Shown: positions 43,806-50,400 of the stretch, one piece after another
Layout of the letters: every line of letters starts with the position of its first letter
Position numbering within the stretch: position 1 is the stretch's first letter
DNA from: Paraescarpia echinospica
Taxonomy: Eukaryota > Annelida > Polychaeta > Sabellida > Siboglinidae
Direction of reading: 5' to 3'
Assembly (NCBI GenBank): GCA_020002185.1
Contig: CM034532.1
Span: 50,593,349-50,657,348 of the forward strand
Length of the DNA stretch: 64,000 nucleotides
Position numbers and translations under genes: made by a program
Notes under the pieces: model-generated
Databases searched by the model: none
The model's input: only the letters and a program-made list of their open reading frames with translations
What the model was told of the DNA's origin: nothing

Positions 43806-45023
43806 TTACCATGGCGTGGCAGATAAAAATATGATACACTGATTCCCCGTACGCACGACGTTGAAATGTTCGCCGTCGCAGCAGTCGGGCGACAGGTCGA
43901 AGCCGAATATGGTGTAGCCGCTGCCGAACTCGCCGCGCGTCACATCGAACCCCTCGTCCTCGTACGCCTTCCCCGTCGCGGCGAACAGGTTCATATAGCT
44001 TCGGATGTAGCGCCGATGCGCGAAGTCCGGCTGCAGCGGCTTGCTCGGCACCTGGCGTCCGTCGACGTAGAGGGCGAAGAAGTTTATGTCGTTGTGCTTC
44101 GCGTTGAACGGGTTTTTATCGTAGGCCCCGTTGTAGGCGTCGTTGTCGATCAGGCACATGAACACGCGTCTCGGGAGCGTCCCCAGATAGACGTTCTCGT
44201 GCGTGTGCGACATCGTACCCTGCGGTATCGAGAACACCTTGCAGTCGACGCGGCGCATCGGATACTTGGCCGTCCCGTGCGTCAGCGCCTTGATGTGGCC
44301 GAGCTGGACGGCCGGGTTCAACTTGACCTTGCGCGCCTGCAGGTAGGCCTCCAGCAGAACGATCTTGAACCCCGGATCGGCGACGTCGCCCATGAGCGCG
44401 AAGGCGTCCTTGCTGCGCACCAGTCGCATCTTCAGGTCGACGCCGTTCACCAGGCACCGGTTCTGCATGAGCACGTCGACGTGCAGGCGCCCTATCATGT
44501 CGAACTCGCGGCTTTCGTGTACGAAATCGTGCCGATGCGCGAACCCGCCGTTGTTGTTGTTGGTCGCCTCCATGCGCCCGGCGGTGTCCTTGCACCACAG
44601 GTCGGCCTCGAGCTGCGACTTTTTGGCGTCGGGCCCGTAACTGAGCAGGGTCTCGAGGTAGGCCCGAAACGGGTACGTATTCGACGACGGCGTCACGAGC
44701 GTGCCGTTCAGCGTCACGTCGACCTGACTGAACATCGAATGCAGGAAATTGTTGACGGGCGCCACGACGCTGTCGTTCGCGAGCGCGGTACCGTCCCCCT
44801 TCACCACCTTGGCGCGCACGTACAGTCTAACGGACGACAGGTCCAGATAGTCGTCTCCGGATCCCGGAATGAGAAACTCGATAGGGCCGCCAGCGTCGAG
44901 GGCCGTCAGCGGCTGGTGATCGATCCACTGGCCGCTCTCGATGCTCGTCTGCGTCGTCGGCACGCTGAACAGGTCCAGTTCGGACTTTACGCCCTCGCAC
45001 GACTGCCGATGCACGAACGCCAT
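43806..45023 (-). CDS. Polinton-like major capsid protein (F54H12.2-type)
   Basis: 405 residues, complete. It belongs to the family annotated in many invertebrate genomes as uncharacterized protein F54H12.2-like, which I take to be the double-jelly-roll major capsid protein of Polinton-type elements. Recognisable stretches are the N-terminal HRQSCEGVKSELDLFSVP, LNGTLVTPSSNTYPFRAYLE around residues 102-121, LETLLSYGPDAKKSQLEADL, and the C-terminal GEFGSGYTIFGFDLSPD. The start is the first ATG and the frame has no break. It is the last gene of the block, with about 120 nt to the core-like gene upstream. The long plus-strand ORF opposite it (43866-45110) is a GC-driven shadow. The family assignment is from recognition, not from a search. 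Confidence 0.88.
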   Translation of the reverse strand: MAFVHRQSCEGVKSELDLFSVPTTQTSIESGQWIDHQPLTALDAGGPIEFLIPGSGDDYLDLSSVRLYVRAKVVKGDGTALANDSVVAPVNNFLHSMFSQVDVTLNGTLVTPSSNTYPFRAYLETLLSYGPDAKKSQLEADLWCKDTAGRMEATNNNNGGFAHRHDFVHESREFDMIGRLHVDVLMQNRCLVNGVDLKMRLVRSKDAFALMGDVADPGFKIVLLEAYLQARKVKLNPAVQLGHIKALTHGTAKYPMRRVDCKVFSIPQGTMSHTHENVYLGTLPRRVFMCLIDNDAYNGAYDKNPFNAKHNDINFFALYVDGRQVPSKPLQPDFAHRRYIRSYMNLFAATGKAYEDEGFDVTRGEFGSGYTIFGFDLSPDCCDGEHFNVVRTGNQCIIFLSATPW

Positions 45024-45145
45024 CCTACTACGTCTGCTTCGTTCGACGGCGCCTCCCCTTACTGTCAGGCGCCGCCTTGCCGGTCGGCCTTATGTACCCC
45101 GCCGAGGTAAAGCTCTTTACGACTACCACCGATGCACTACTACTA
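45024..45145 (-). repeat. Spacer holding a decayed copy of the core-like gene's tail
   Basis: Plus-strand 45048-45098 (TTCGACGGCGCCTCCCCTTA ... CGGCCTTATG) resembles 45179-45226 (TTCGACGGCGCCTCTTCTTG ... CGGCTTTATG) inside the 3' end of the core-like gene. In another minus-strand frame the spacer encodes a basic tail (PTGKAAPDSKGRRRRTKQT) that parallels the true tail (PPGKPASKKRRRRKRP). No in-frame ATG was found, so I treat it as a duplicated remnant. Confidence 0.45.
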
Positions 45146-45544
45146 CTACGCGGGAAATACGTCGTCGCTCGGCCTCTTTCGACGGCGCCTCTTCTTGCTG
45201 GCCGGCTTGCCGGGCGGCTTTATGCGTCGTCGTCGCTTTTTCGGCGGCGGGGGCCTATTCAGCAGGCCGTCGAGAAGGTCGGCGCCCGCCTCCCTCGCGC
45301 GCCTCTTTACCGCCTGTTTCAGATTGCCGCCGGCGACGACGTCCTGCGCCACGCGCACGCCCGTCTTGAGCGCGCGCTTGCCCAGCGCCATGGCCCCTCT
45401 CTTGATAAGCGGCATGGCGCTTCGAAACAGGCTGCCGAAGAGATTACCCAGTCCGTGACCCCGCTGCGCTCGGGCGCCTACAAACACCGGCAGGCCACCG
45501 CCGACCTGCCGCGTGTAGTAGTCCTCGTACACGTTTCGCGTCAT
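45146..45544 (-). CDS. Basic core/minor virion protein of the Polinton-like element
   Basis: 132 residues from the ATG at 45544, two bases beyond the penton stop. The N-terminus is VYEDYYTRQVGGGLPVFVG. A Gly/Leu/Ala-rich amphipathic middle follows (LFGSLFRSAMPLIKRGAMAL, then KTGVRVAQDVVAGGN). The tail is strongly Arg/Lys-rich with KKRRRR blocks, plausibly nuclear localisation and DNA binding. This layout resembles adenovirus-type core or membrane-lytic minor proteins reported in adintoviruses; that comparison is by architecture only. The same frame is open upstream to 45856, but that part overlaps the penton gene and is a shadow. Confidence 0.7.
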   Translation of the reverse strand: MTRNVYEDYYTRQVGGGLPVFVGARAQRGHGLGNLFGSLFRSAMPLIKRGAMALGKRALKTGVRVAQDVVAGGNLKQAVKRRAREAGADLLDGLLNRPPPPKKRRRRIKPPGKPASKKRRRRKRPSDDVFPA

Positions 45545-45546
45545 CG

Positions 45547-46392
45547 TCAGAACAGTTTCGACTTGCGGCGTCGGACGTGAAGCGTCGTCACGACTTTTCC
45601 GTTCTCGAATGGTATCGACTGACCGAGGTCGTCTCTTATATCTATCTCGATCGAATCGAATTGGCGCCGCAGGAGCGGCGCGTATTGGACGCGGTCGAAG
45701 ATGTTCGATACGATGCTGCCGTTCAACCCGTGGACGGGGACGGCTCGGATGAGGGGGGCGAATACGTCGCCGACGATGCGCGTCTCCACGATGTCCGCGT
45801 ACACGAACAGGGTGTCGACGCCGCCGCTCAGGTCCACCGGGTGGGGCGCCTCGCACTCGAACATGTACCCCGGGGGCAGGGCGCCGCCGTCCGCGGGCGT
45901 CCCGTAACTCGCGATATAGTCCGACTCGAAGCCTAGTATCCGGCTCAGGCGCCCGTCCCGCGGCATGTTAATTTCGACGCCCGGCGATAGAAGCAACGTC
46001 ATCCGATTAGTGATGGCGCTGTACACTATTCGCACCTTGACCGTGTCGGTGCTCAGTTTCGCCAACGCCTCGTTGATTTTGCGCATCAGCTTTTTGGCGT
46101 TGCTGTAAAAGCCGTGCGGAATGTTGGCCTGACGGGCAATTTTTCCCCCGTCCTCGGTGGTGAAAAAGCCCACCTCCCCCCTCTCGCACGCCACGAAGAA
46201 GTAGGCGTCCACCGGCCTCACATTGTACCAGCTATGCGTGTACTGTAGCGACACCAGGCCGCATTCCCACTCCCCCGACAGGTCGACGCGCTGCGGCAGA
46301 TTCGTCGTGTAGTGCGTCAACGTGTTTTCGGGGTGCGCCTTCATAGACGCGTTGCTCGGCAACGTGACGTAAAAGTCAGACGACGACGCCAT
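45547..46392 (-). CDS. Penton-like minor capsid protein (single jelly roll)
   Basis: 281 residues, complete. It begins SSSDFYVTLPSNASMKAHPE and continues with NLPQRVDLSGEWECGLVSLQ, the opening I associate with the Polinton minor capsid (PX/penton) family. A later segment PPGYMFECEAPHPVDLSGGV precedes a beta-rich C-terminal half ending VVTTLHVRRRKSKLF. In Polinton-type virions this protein would occupy the vertices. It overlaps the upstream membrane-protein gene by 17 nt and nearly touches the core-like gene downstream, consistent with capsid genes sharing a transcript. No break is visible. Confidence 0.8.
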   Translation of the reverse strand: MASSSDFYVTLPSNASMKAHPENTLTHYTTNLPQRVDLSGEWECGLVSLQYTHSWYNVRPVDAYFFVACERGEVGFFTTEDGGKIARQANIPHGFYSNAKKLMRKINEALAKLSTDTVKVRIVYSAITNRMTLLLSPGVEINMPRDGRLSRILGFESDYIASYGTPADGGALPPGYMFECEAPHPVDLSGGVDTLFVYADIVETRIVGDVFAPLIRAVPVHGLNGSIVSNIFDRVQYAPLLRRQFDSIEIDIRDDLGQSIPFENGKVVTTLHVRRRKSKLF

Positions 46393-46702
46393 CGCGCCTC
46401 CTCATAGACGGACTCGGCAGTAGGTAGCCGAGGCAACTACTCAGCAGCGCCGTCCACAGGTTGGAGTCGGCCGTGCCGCGCGTTAGATTGTATATACTGA
46501 CGACGATCACCGTGTACAGGACGACGATCTGGCACAGGAAGACGATCTCGGCCTTAGGGCATTCGTTGCCGCAGAGACGCCAAGGAACGCTCGTGACGGA
46601 GGAGGCGTCGACGGCATCGGGCGCACCCACAGAGACGCATGAGGCGTCGACGGGTGTAGCGACAAATGCGCCTGAGTCGACGGCGGTGGGCGGCTTCTGC
46701 AT
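46376..46702 (-). CDS. Small two-helix membrane protein of the element
   Basis: 108 residues. After a variable Ala/Val/Ser-rich N-terminal half comes CGNECPKAEIVFLCQIVVLY, which begins a hydrophobic helix (about 51-72). NLTRGTADSNLWTALLSSCL follows, leading into a second hydrophobic segment (about 82-96) ending GYLLPSPSM. The LWTALLSSCLGYLLPSP region recurs in similar invertebrate Polinton-like clusters as far as I recall. Function unknown; a virion or host-membrane protein is plausible. It overlaps the penton gene by 17 nt. Confidence 0.7.
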   Translation of the reverse strand: MQKPPTAVDSGAFVATPVDASCVSVGAPDAVDASSVTSVPWRLCGNECPKAEIVFLCQIVVLYTVIVVSIYNLTRGTADSNLWTALLSSCLGYLLPSPSMRRRDGVVV

Positions 46703-47134
46703 TGGCTGCTACTGCTGCTGCTGCTGTCGTCTCGTCCGCACACATCGCGCTACTGCCGTCCGACGCTACGGCGCCGTTCCTTTACCCGCGCAGGCACACC
46801 ATAGAGCGAGTTCGTCGACGGGCGTGGGGGCGACGGCGGTGTTGGTGGCGCGGCTCTCTTCTCCTCGGCAGTCTACTAATACAGCACGGTCCCCTTACAA
46901 AAAAAAACGAAAAGCCGTTGCACAGCCCCGCCTCGTGCAGTCGCCAGCACCCCGCGTGGCGCATCCAACGCGTCGTCGTCATCCCTTATAGGTCACGCAG
47001 ATAAATCATAGAGCGAGTTCGCCGACGTTGCGGGCGACGTCGATAGCATCGGTCGCAGCGACAACGGTAGCGGCGCCGGACGTCGGAAGAAAGTCTCCAG
47101 CGCTCTGCGTATTCCGTCCAACAGCGCGTCGTCA
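46703..47134 (-). other. Undefined stretch inside the viral block with an imperfect tandem duplication
   Basis: About 430 nt between the integrase and the membrane protein. Two roughly similar units are seen, about 46800-46990 and 47008-47146 on the plus strand. Each begins ATAGAGCGAGTTCG(T/C)CGACG and ends near (A)GCGTCGTC-ATC-CCTTATAG. Minus-strand frames are open in places (46782-46982; 46993-47289) but not consistent between units, so I do not call a gene. It could be regulatory or a decayed small ORF. Confidence 0.4.
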
Positions 47135-48256
47135 TCAGCCCTTATAGTCCACGAGCTCCTTGGCGTCGATCCAGCTATTGAACGAGGCCGGATAGCCGAA
47201 CCATTTGACGAGCACCTCTTCGCCCTTACCGCGTCGTCGACGACGTCTCTGTAGAACGGCTTCCACCCGATATAGTTTGTCCTTCTCAACGATCACTTTT
47301 TGTAGCTCCAGCCCGTAGAAGGTGCCGTCCAGTATCGTGCCGGCGTCGTCCATCAGTCGGTAAACAGGAGGGTCGGTCGGGTGCGAATCTACGACGGTGA
47401 AAAGCTCTTCGCTCCAGTTAGGCATGTACCCCTTCTTGAAGACGCCCTTCGCCTTGCTGATGCGTACGCGATCCCCCGCTCGCAGTTTCGGCTTGCTTTT
47501 TTGACACCCTCCTCCGCCGCCATACAGACGCTGCCACACGCTCTCCTGATTCGACGCGTCGACGCTCGCCGGCGTCCTACCGATGCTTCGATGGTAGGCG
47601 TTGTTGTACGACCGCACGAAGTCCTGCAACGGCTCCACGAACCTCAGCGTCTGATGCTTCGTAAAGTACCGCCACATGCGCGTCTTCAGCGTACGATTGA
47701 ATCGCTCCACGACGCTCGCCTTCGTCTCCTCGTTGTGCGTCACGAAATGGTGGACGCCGCGCGCCCTCAAAAGCGCCTGAAGGGGCCTGTTCAGAAACTC
47801 CGTCCCCTTGTCGGTCTGCAGGACGTGCGGCGGCGACGACGACAGCAGCCCCTCGAAGGCCGCGACGAGCGCCGGACCGGATTTGCGCTTCAACGGAACG
47901 CACCACGCCCGCTTCGAGAAGACGTCGATGACCGTCAATAAGAACGCTATGCCGTCGTTGTGGTTTTTCAGTTTAGCCACGTCGACGAGATCGGCTTGCC
48001 ACTGCTGGTTTCGACCGCCCACGATAACGCGACGTCGCTTAAATCGGCGCCTAACCGGCTTGTGAAGCGTATAGGCGTCCTGTGCCGCCAGCCACCGCCC
48101 GACGACCGGCTTGGGCAACGCGGCCGACCGGCGCAACGCGTCGACGCCGCCATAACTGCCTGCCCGTTTCGGGTCGAAGTAGGCGCGCTTCAGTAGGCCG
48201 TCGCGTTGTTGGCGCTCTCGTTGCGCACCACGAGTCCGCCGGGGCACCACCGCCAT
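47135..48256 (-). CDS. Retroviral-type DDE integrase with C-terminal chromodomain
   Basis: 373 residues, complete. The rve-type core has D89 in QWQADLVDV, D149 in LQTDKGTEF and E184 in KASVVERFNRTL, with 34 residues between D149 and E184 by my count. The approach (DAYTLHKPVRRRFKR) and AYHRSIGRTPASV after the core match Polinton integrases. The C-terminal 50 residues form a chromodomain: YRVEAVLQRRRRRRGKGEEV, then LVKWFGYPASFNSWIDAKEL, with the aromatic residues such domains use to bind methyl-lysine. No clear N-terminal zinc finger is seen. It would insert the linear element into host DNA. The start overlaps a 58-codon membrane-protein ORF by 67 nt. All catalytic residues are present. Confidence 0.92.
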   Translation of the reverse strand: MAVVPRRTRGAQRERQQRDGLLKRAYFDPKRAGSYGGVDALRRSAALPKPVVGRWLAAQDAYTLHKPVRRRFKRRRVIVGGRNQQWQADLVDVAKLKNHNDGIAFLLTVIDVFSKRAWCVPLKRKSGPALVAAFEGLLSSSPPHVLQTDKGTEFLNRPLQALLRARGVHHFVTHNEETKASVVERFNRTLKTRMWRYFTKHQTLRFVEPLQDFVRSYNNAYHRSIGRTPASVDASNQESVWQRLYGGGGGCQKSKPKLRAGDRVRISKAKGVFKKGYMPNWSEELFTVVDSHPTDPPVYRLMDDAGTILDGTFYGLELQKVIVEKDKLYRVEAVLQRRRRRRGKGEEVLVKWFGYPASFNSWIDAKELVDYKG

Positions 48257-48366
48257 GGAGCGCGCGGCGCCGACGACGATACGGCGAACAAGAGGGCGGC
48301 TACGATGACCGCCGCAATTACGACGGCTACGACGACGACGAGTACTGATCTTCGGGCGGCGGGCAT
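48190..48366 (-). CDS. 58-aa single-pass membrane protein overlapping the integrase start
   Basis: An ATG at 48364-48366 opens a frame ending TGA at 48190-48192, different from that of the integrase, whose start it overlaps by 67 nt. The product begins PAARRSVLVVVVAVVIAAV and has a hydrophobic run of about 22 residues (8-29). A Pro/Trp/Cys segment follows, and a polar C-terminus with two N-glycosylation sequons (NES, NAT). The arrangement (basic start, helix, short tail) looks like a type II anchor. No family is recognised. It fills an otherwise empty gap in a block where every neighbour overlaps. Confidence 0.55.
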   Translation of the reverse strand: MPAARRSVLVVVVAVVIAAVIVAALLFAVSSSAPRAPWRWCPGGLVVRNESANNATAY

Positions 48367-48383
48367 CCTCTACGGGGGGCGGG

Positions 48384-48776
48384 CTAAAAGCTGGACCACG
48401 GCATACGCTCGACGGACCGATTGCGCCCCTTTCGCTTCTGCTCGCGCTCGACGGACCGAGTGCGCCCCTTTCGCTTCTGCTCGCGCTGTATATACGCCCG
48501 ACGCTGGGGGTTGCCGACGAATTCCATAGGGACGTTCAGGCGCCTTATATGGTCGCCGAACGCTTCCCAGCCAACCGGCGCGGGGGCCCTCTTACGCGTT
48601 CGCATGAGATCGTTCACGAGATCTACCATATTGCTTCCGGCGATAGGCGTACCGTCGTACACGAGCTCCGCTCGATCGTTCCAGCGAATCAGCGGGTCGG
48701 CCTTCAGTCGCGTCAACAGGAGGCGGGCCTTTTCTTTCAGCACTTTCGGTACGCTCTTCACGACCTCGCTCTCCAT
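48384..48776 (-). CDS. Small conserved protein of the element (VLKEKARLLL type), unknown function
   Basis: 130 residues. The N-terminal 85 look like a compact helical domain: SVPKVLKEKARLLLTRLKAD, IRWNDRAELVYDGTPI, GSNMVDLVNDLMRTRK, and RRLNVPMEFVGNPQRR. I recall similar proteins in other invertebrate Polinton-like clusters. The C-terminus contains a perfect-looking duplication of a 12-residue basic unit (EREQKRKGR-RSV twice; DNA 48409-48487), so it may bind nucleic acid. It overlaps the next upstream gene by 19 nt. Confidence 0.65.
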   Translation of the reverse strand: MESEVVKSVPKVLKEKARLLLTRLKADPLIRWNDRAELVYDGTPIAGSNMVDLVNDLMRTRKRAPAPVGWEAFGDHIRRLNVPMEFVGNPQRRAYIQREQKRKGRTRSVEREQKRKGRNRSVERMPWSSF

Positions 48777-49096
48777 CTCCCCGGTAATTGATCAGCCGTA
48801 GGTGGCGGCGGCGGCGGCGGCGGCTGATCGGACGACGACTCGTTCTTCACTACGGACACGCGCATCGGCTGCTGCGCGCGAGACGCCTCCATGGCGTTGT
48901 AACGACTCAGCAGTTGATTGTACGCCACCACCTTTTCGCCTTCGGATAAATCTGCACGCTCGAGAACGGCTTTCATATCGCCGTCCAGGCTACTCATCAC
49001 ACGCGACGTGGTCGTAGTCGATTGCGATAGTAACGGAAGTAGTCGCTCCACCAACCGGGGGTCTACCAGCGCCATCTTCTTCGCGTGCTGCATCAA
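48758..49096 (-). CDS. Small protein of the element (KMALVDPRLVERLLP type), unknown function
   Basis: 112 residues. The opening is HAKKMALVDPRLVERLLPLL. The middle has SSLDGDMKAVLERADLSEGE then KVVAYNQLLSRYNAMEASRA. A Pro-rich stretch (eight consecutive prolines) sits near the C-terminus. It is probably helical. It overlaps the upstream gene by 4 nt (ATGA) and the downstream gene by 19 nt, so translation may be coupled or use leaky scanning. Function not known. Confidence 0.65.
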   Translation of the reverse strand: MMQHAKKMALVDPRLVERLLPLLSQSTTTTSRVMSSLDGDMKAVLERADLSEGEKVVAYNQLLSRYNAMEASRAQQPMRVSVVKNESSSDQPPPPPPPPTADQLPGRWRARS

Positions 49097-49437
49097 CCGA
49101 AAGCCTGCCTGAGGAGGGGGAGAAAGGTGCTCGCCAACGGCGCCAGCAGCGCCGTCAGAAACGCGCCCGAACCCGTCTGCAGGACGGCCCTCTTCCGTTT
49201 GATGGCTACTTTTTTCGACGCTAACTTGCGCAAATTGTTCCTGTACTTTAACAGCACTTTTCGGTTTTTCGGCGTCAATTTCACGTTCCCTCGCAGAATG
49301 TTATACGCGCAGTCGGCCAGACTGCAGATGAGGTCGGCGTCCGCGTGAGTGATTACCGCCTTTCTCAGATTCGTATTCCCCTTGTAGCGGCGCAACAGCT
49401 GCAGGGCAAGGATGTGCCTCTTCACGCGCTCTGTCAT
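49093..49437 (-). CDS. Small basic protein with hydrophobic C-terminus (ILALQLLRRYKG type)
   Basis: 114 residues. It starts ERVKRHILALQLLRRYKGNT, then has DLICSLADCAYNILRGNVKL and a basic stretch (KNRKVLLKYRNNLRKLASKK). It ends in a Gly/Leu/Ala hydrophobic tail (AFLTALLAPLASTFLPLL, about 93-110). The family is common in invertebrate Polinton-like clusters as I remember it. The amphipathic or hydrophobic end suggests membrane interaction. It sits 39 nt downstream of the ATPase gene. Confidence 0.7.
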   Translation of the reverse strand: MTERVKRHILALQLLRRYKGNTNLRKAVITHADADLICSLADCAYNILRGNVKLTPKNRKVLLKYRNNLRKLASKKVAIKRKRAVLQTGSGAFLTALLAPLASTFLPLLRQAFG

Positions 49438-49476
49438 CCTGCCGAATGACGGCGGCCGCGGCGCCTCCCGCCTTTT

Positions 49477-50151
49477 TTATAGTCTCGTCGGCACATAGAC
49501 GTACTGAACGGGGTCGTCGGGGAAAATTTCCGTACGCAGGCGCATGGTTTCCGGCGTTTCCTGTTTGAGATCCACCAGGAGGTAACCGTAGGCGGCCGAC
49601 GTGGCATCTTTGTACGCCTCCACCATGTAGTTGACCCTACCCGGGTACATCTGCTTCGCCAGGTGGCCTACTTGTCCAGCGTCCCGGGGACTCTTGAAGA
49701 GGACCATATACTGCGCGTTTAAACTGATTGTGCGATTTTCTTTCCCTTTCGGAAAGAGATTCTGCAAAAGCTGTACGACGGACGCGTTGCAGTGGTGACT
49801 TTTTTTAGTAAACAAAGTCGTGACGCTACTATCAGTCTCCGACATCAGGTCATCGAGCACTAGAAGCGTCCTCGTTTTGGTGTCCAGCAGCGACGGATCC
49901 GGCAAACCGTCTACAAATTCTACGCCGGCCATAGAGTCGTAAGCGGTCTGCCACTGGCCGTAACACCACAGAATTTTCTCCGGTGGCGGCGAAATCATAC
50001 ACGAAGCAAACTTTAACAGGCGTACAACGAAAGTAGTCTTCCCGCACCCCGTAGGGCCGGACACTATACACGTAAAAGGGTGCTTCCACTTTCCGTCCAT
50101 AGCAACATCTGGTGCGCCGACAACGTCACGGTCGCCTATATGCACCACCAT
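49477..50151 (-). CDS. DNA-packaging ATPase (A32/FtsK-HerA type)
   Basis: 224 residues, complete. The Walker A motif is SGPTGCGKTT at 31-40, the Walker B motif TLLVLDDL at about 95-102. Downstream ISLNAQYMVLFKSPRDAGQV contains the Asn-Gln/polar sensor region usual in packaging ATPases of Polintons and related viruses. The length and spacing fit the Polinton ATPase, which pumps the genome into the capsid. It is the first gene of the block on the minus strand. The composition falls to AT-rich host-like sequence within about 10-20 nt of the start codon. Confidence 0.9.
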   Translation of the reverse strand: MVVHIGDRDVVGAPDVAMDGKWKHPFTCIVSGPTGCGKTTFVVRLLKFASCMISPPPEKILWCYGQWQTAYDSMAGVEFVDGLPDPSLLDTKTRTLLVLDDLMSETDSSVTTLFTKKSHHCNASVVQLLQNLFPKGKENRTISLNAQYMVLFKSPRDAGQVGHLAKQMYPGRVNYMVEAYKDATSAAYGYLLVDLKQETPETMRLRTEIFPDDPVQYVYVPTRL

Positions 50152-50400
50152 CGTCGCTTTTCAGTCACTAGGGGAAGATTAGTCACTAGATGTCAGCACA
50201 CGACATAACCATTACATAACCATTAGCTATTGCTAGTGCTACCCTCTAGTGAATGCGCTACTCATAACCATTACATAACCTTTTAGTTATTGCTAGTGCT
50301 TCCCTCTAGTGAATGCGCTACTCATTTGTTACTAATTAGTATTTAATTAATTAATTAATTAGTACCTGATTAGTCACTAGAGGTCGATAATCACCCTATC
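50152..50400. repeat. Direct repeats upstream of the ATPase gene
   Basis: GATTAGTCACTAGA occurs at 50177-50190 and again at 50368-50381, each followed by GTC within a few bases. Between them a 59-bp unit starting CATAACCATTACATAACC repeats twice (from 50204 and 50263), then comes a (TTAA)n tract. This could be the non-coding terminal region of the viral element or its promoter. No inverted counterpart was found near 43.3-43.8 kb. Confidence 0.55.

Larger units (their letters stand above)
43806..50151 (-). mobile_element. Endogenous Polinton/adintovirus-like element, PolB-less in this window
   Basis: Minus-strand order is packaging ATPase, three small proteins, a 58-aa membrane protein, integrase with chromodomain, a short undefined stretch, a two-helix membrane protein, penton-like protein, basic core-like protein, major capsid protein. 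All frames are open and intronless; neighbours overlap by 4-67 nt or nearly touch. The block is rich in GC and CpG (GTCGACG and CGTCGTCG are everywhere) while both flanks are AT-rich. Capsid proteins, integrase and A32-like ATPase are core Polinton (Maverick)/adintovirus genes. The usual protein-primed PolB and adenain-like protease are not seen. No long terminal inverted repeat or 6-bp duplication was found, so the element is truncated or of a reduced type. Confidence 0.88.

Noticed and set aside
43866..45110. Long plus-strand ORF (414 codons) opposite the capsid gene
   Set aside because: Arg/His/Val-rich shadow in GC-rich DNA with few stops; the minus-strand frame is the recognisable capsid protein.
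45545..45856. Upstream extension of the core-like ORF
   Set aside because: Overlaps the penton gene entirely and is Arg/Pro-rich shadow; the ATG at 45544 next to the penton stop is the natural start.
47381..47941. Plus-strand ORF opposite the integrase
   Set aside because: Arg-rich antisense shadow; the integrase frame has all catalytic motifs.
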